From a virus: a DNA stretch of 20,865 nt. A model generated the notes under the pieces. It did no database searches and was not told where the DNA came from. It saw only the letters and a list, made by a program, of their open reading frames with translations. The number at the start of each line of letters is the position of its first letter. Within the stretch, counting starts at the first letter, position 1. Below, piece after piece: positions 19,101-20,865 of the stretch. Where the stretch lies: IMG/VR virus record IMGVR_UViG_3300043427_000924, positions 1 through 20,865 of that record. One strand, given 5' to 3'. The position numbers and the translations under genes are program-made.

Positions 19101-20865
19101 ACTTTATTATGTCGTGAAGGATCTAATTCCTTCGAATGCGATTACTAATAAAAATAGAGTTCGCTCTTGGCTGTACGGTTACAATGAGCAGTATGACGTT
19201 GTCGTCATCTCAAAGAACGGTCAGATAGGCGAGGTTATAAACATCTCAGGGGTAAACATAGCCCTTCCTCCTGCACCAGAGAACTGCCGCAAAAGAAGCG
19301 ACTCAAAAGCAGAGCAATATTGGGAGCGTGTTCCGGTACCTAAAGAACTTGAGAAGATAAACTCAATCTTCCAATGGAATGAAAAGCCAAACGAGTTCAA
19401 AAATAAATGGGTTGATTATATAGAGAATGAGTTTGATTATCGTGAGCAAGGTTATTGGTTCATGAATAATGGAACTCCTTGCTATATCACAGGGTCTCAT
19501 TATATGTACCTACAATGGTCAAGCATTGACGTTGGTTATCCTGACTTCCGAGAAGCGAATAGGATTTTCTTCTTATTTTGGGAGGCTTGCAAAGCAGACC
19601 CAAGATGCTTCGGAATGATATATCTCAAGATAAGACGCTCAGGTTTCTCGTTCATGTCATCCTCCGAGTGCGTAAATCTCGCAACGCTAGCAAAGGACGC
19701 TCGCTTAGGTATCTTGTCAAAGACAGGTGCCGATGCTAAGAAGATGTTTACCGACAAGGTGGTCCCAATCAATAACAAGTTGCCGTTCTTCTTCAAGCCA
19801 ATAATGGATGGTATGGACAAACCAAAGGTCGAGTTGGCGTTCCGTGTTCCAGCATCAAAGATTACCAAGAAGAATATGCATGAGGTCAACAACAATGACA
19901 TAGTCGGATTGGATACTACTATTGACTGGAAGAATACTGAGGAGAACTCTTATGACGGTGAGAAGCTATTATTCCTAGCTCATGACGAATCGGGCAAGTG
20001 GGTCAAGCCAAATAACATTCTGAATAACTGGCGTGTAACGAAAACTTGTTTGCGTTTGGGTAGTAAGATTATAGGCAAGTGTATGATGGGGTCTACCTCA
20101 AATGCCTTAAATAAGGGTGGTGATAACTTCAAGTCCTTATACTATGACTCAAATGTAGAGAATAGGAATGCTAATGGACAGACAAAGAGTGGGCTATACG
20201 CCTTGTTTATTCCAATGGAGTGGAATATGGAGGGCTTTATTGACAAGTACGGTATGCCTGTGTTCAGGAAGCCTGAGAAGCCAATAGAAGGAGTAGATGG
20301 TGGTAAGATATCAAATGGAGCGATTGATTACTGGGAGAATGAGGCAGCGTCACTAAAGAATGATGCCGATGCACTGAACGAGTTCTATCGTCAGTTCCCA
20401 AGGTCAGAGTCCCATGCATTTAGAGATGAGAGTAAGCAGGCGATATTTAACCTGACTAAGATATATCAGCAAATTGATTACAATGACTCGTTAATCAAGG
20501 AGCAGTATTTGACAAGAGGGTCATTCTCATGGAAAGACGGAATTAAAGACACAAAGGTTGTATGGACTCCAAATAAACATGGAAGATTTTTAATTAGCTG
20601 GTTCCCTCCTGCGCATTATGCGAACAATGTGCATACAAGGAATGGAATTAAGCATCCAGGTAATGAGCATTTAGGGTCGTTTGGATGTGACCCATATGAC
20701 ATCTCGGCAGTTGTCGGAGGAAGAGGGTCAAGTGGATCGCTACATGGGATGACAAAGTTCCACATGGATGACGCTCCGGTAAATGAGTTTTTTTTGGAAT
20801 ATATAGCAAGACCACAAACAGCAGAGATATTTTTTGAAGAGATACTTATGGCTTGCGTTTACTAC
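19078..20865 (+). CDS. terL: Large terminase subunit (5' part, runs off the window)
   Basis: At least 596 codons from a TTG at 19078, continuing past the right edge. The first ATG-like options are poor, and a GTG at 19114 is the other candidate start. The TTG start gives a 23-bp overlap with the upstream gene. Visible features of a phage packaging ATPase: a Walker A-like KIRRSGFSFMSS (about residues 184-195), a Walker B LLFLAHDESGKW with D303-E304, a coupling-type CMMGSTSN (about 335-342), and the nuclease-domain start FGCDPYDISAVVGG near residue 545. The Walker A is non-classical (no GKT), as in several other TerL lineages. It should cut and pump DNA into procapsids. Confidence 0.85.
   Translation, partial: MQKDDQNRLYYVVKDLIPSNAITNKNRVRSWLYGYNEQYDVVVISKNGQIGEVINISGVNIALPPAPENCRKRSDSKAEQYWERVPVPKELEKINSIFQWNEKPNEFKNKWVDYIENEFDYREQGYWFMNNGTPCYITGSHYMYLQWSSIDVGYPDFREANRIFFLFWEACKADPRCFGMIYLKIRRSGFSFMSSSECVNLATLAKDARLGILSKTGADAKKMFTDKVVPINNKLPFFFKPIMDGMDKPKVELAFRVPASKITKKNMHEVNNNDIVGLDTTIDWKNTEENSYDGEKLLFLAHDESGKWVKPNNILNNWRVTKTCLRLGSKIIGKCMMGSTSNALNKGGDNFKSLYYDSNVENRNANGQTKSGLYALFIPMEWNMEGFIDKYGMPVFRKPEKPIEGVDGGKISNGAIDYWENEAASLKNDADALNEFYRQFPRSESHAFRDESKQAIFNLTKIYQQIDYNDSLIKEQYLTRGSFSWKDGIKDTKVVWTPNKHGRFLISWFPPAHYANNVHTRNGIKHPGNEHLGSFGCDPYDISAVVGGRGSSGSLHGMTKFHMDDAPVNEFFLEYIARPQTAEIFFEEILMACVYY

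Noticed and set aside
19536-19901. 121-codon leftward frame opposite the terminase gene
   Set aside because: Shadow of the large terminase coding sequence; no start context or operon partner.

Overview
The window looks like part of a tailed double-stranded DNA phage (or prophage) genome that infects a member of the Bacteroidota. The phage assignment rests on a large terminase subunit that runs off the right edge, a run of virion and adhesin-like genes, a lysis group (peptidoglycan hydrolase-like gene plus two holin-like genes) and a GP88-type phage gene. The host assignment rests on several promoters of the Bacteroidota form (TTTG, 19 nt, TAnnTTTG), AT-rich leaders without Shine-Dalgarno sites, and low GC. 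No integrase, tRNA, rRNA, insertion sequence or CRISPR array was seen.

Layout. Positions 1-4231 hold a leftward operon of about 14 short, mostly unrecognised genes. Many are joined by ATGA overlaps or by a repeated AT-rich leader. Recognisable members are an Api92/YubB-like protein (695-1180) and a GP88-like protein (3406-4110). This looks like the early or accessory module. Positions 4232-5468 are non-coding and dense in structure: a leftward promoter, several perfect palindromes, a diverged direct repeat, three TATACGAC iterons about 33 bp apart, six TAGTTTA(C/G) boxes in both orientations, and a purine/pyrimidine-alternating GC-rich tract that could form Z-DNA. This is the best candidate for the replication origin or the main control region. 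Positions 5469-5838 form a self-contained unit of promoter, 83-aa orphan gene and UUCG-loop terminator.

Positions 6112-10174 form a rightward host-takeover block that is more GC-rich than the flanks in the lines I counted. It encodes a small membrane protein, a full-length group I chaperonin (GroEL), a MazG-like pyrophosphohydrolase, a stand-alone class II aminoacyl-tRNA-synthetase-like catalytic core, a SleB-like cell wall hydrolase and a GroES co-chaperonin. A lone leftward winged-helix regulator (10140-10586) follows. It is separated from the late genes by divergent promoters that share a 10-bp inverted repeat.

Positions 10666-20865 are the rightward late module: small basic or cysteine-containing proteins, a small virion protein, lectin- and concanavalin-like adhesins, lysis genes, a large fibre-like protein, a second (probably double) GroES-fold protein, a candidate small terminase and the large terminase. 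The most unusual content is a phage carrying both GroEL and GroES plus a further GroES-fold protein, linked to a free-standing synthetase-like ligase, together with the complex non-coding region at 4.2-5.4 kb.
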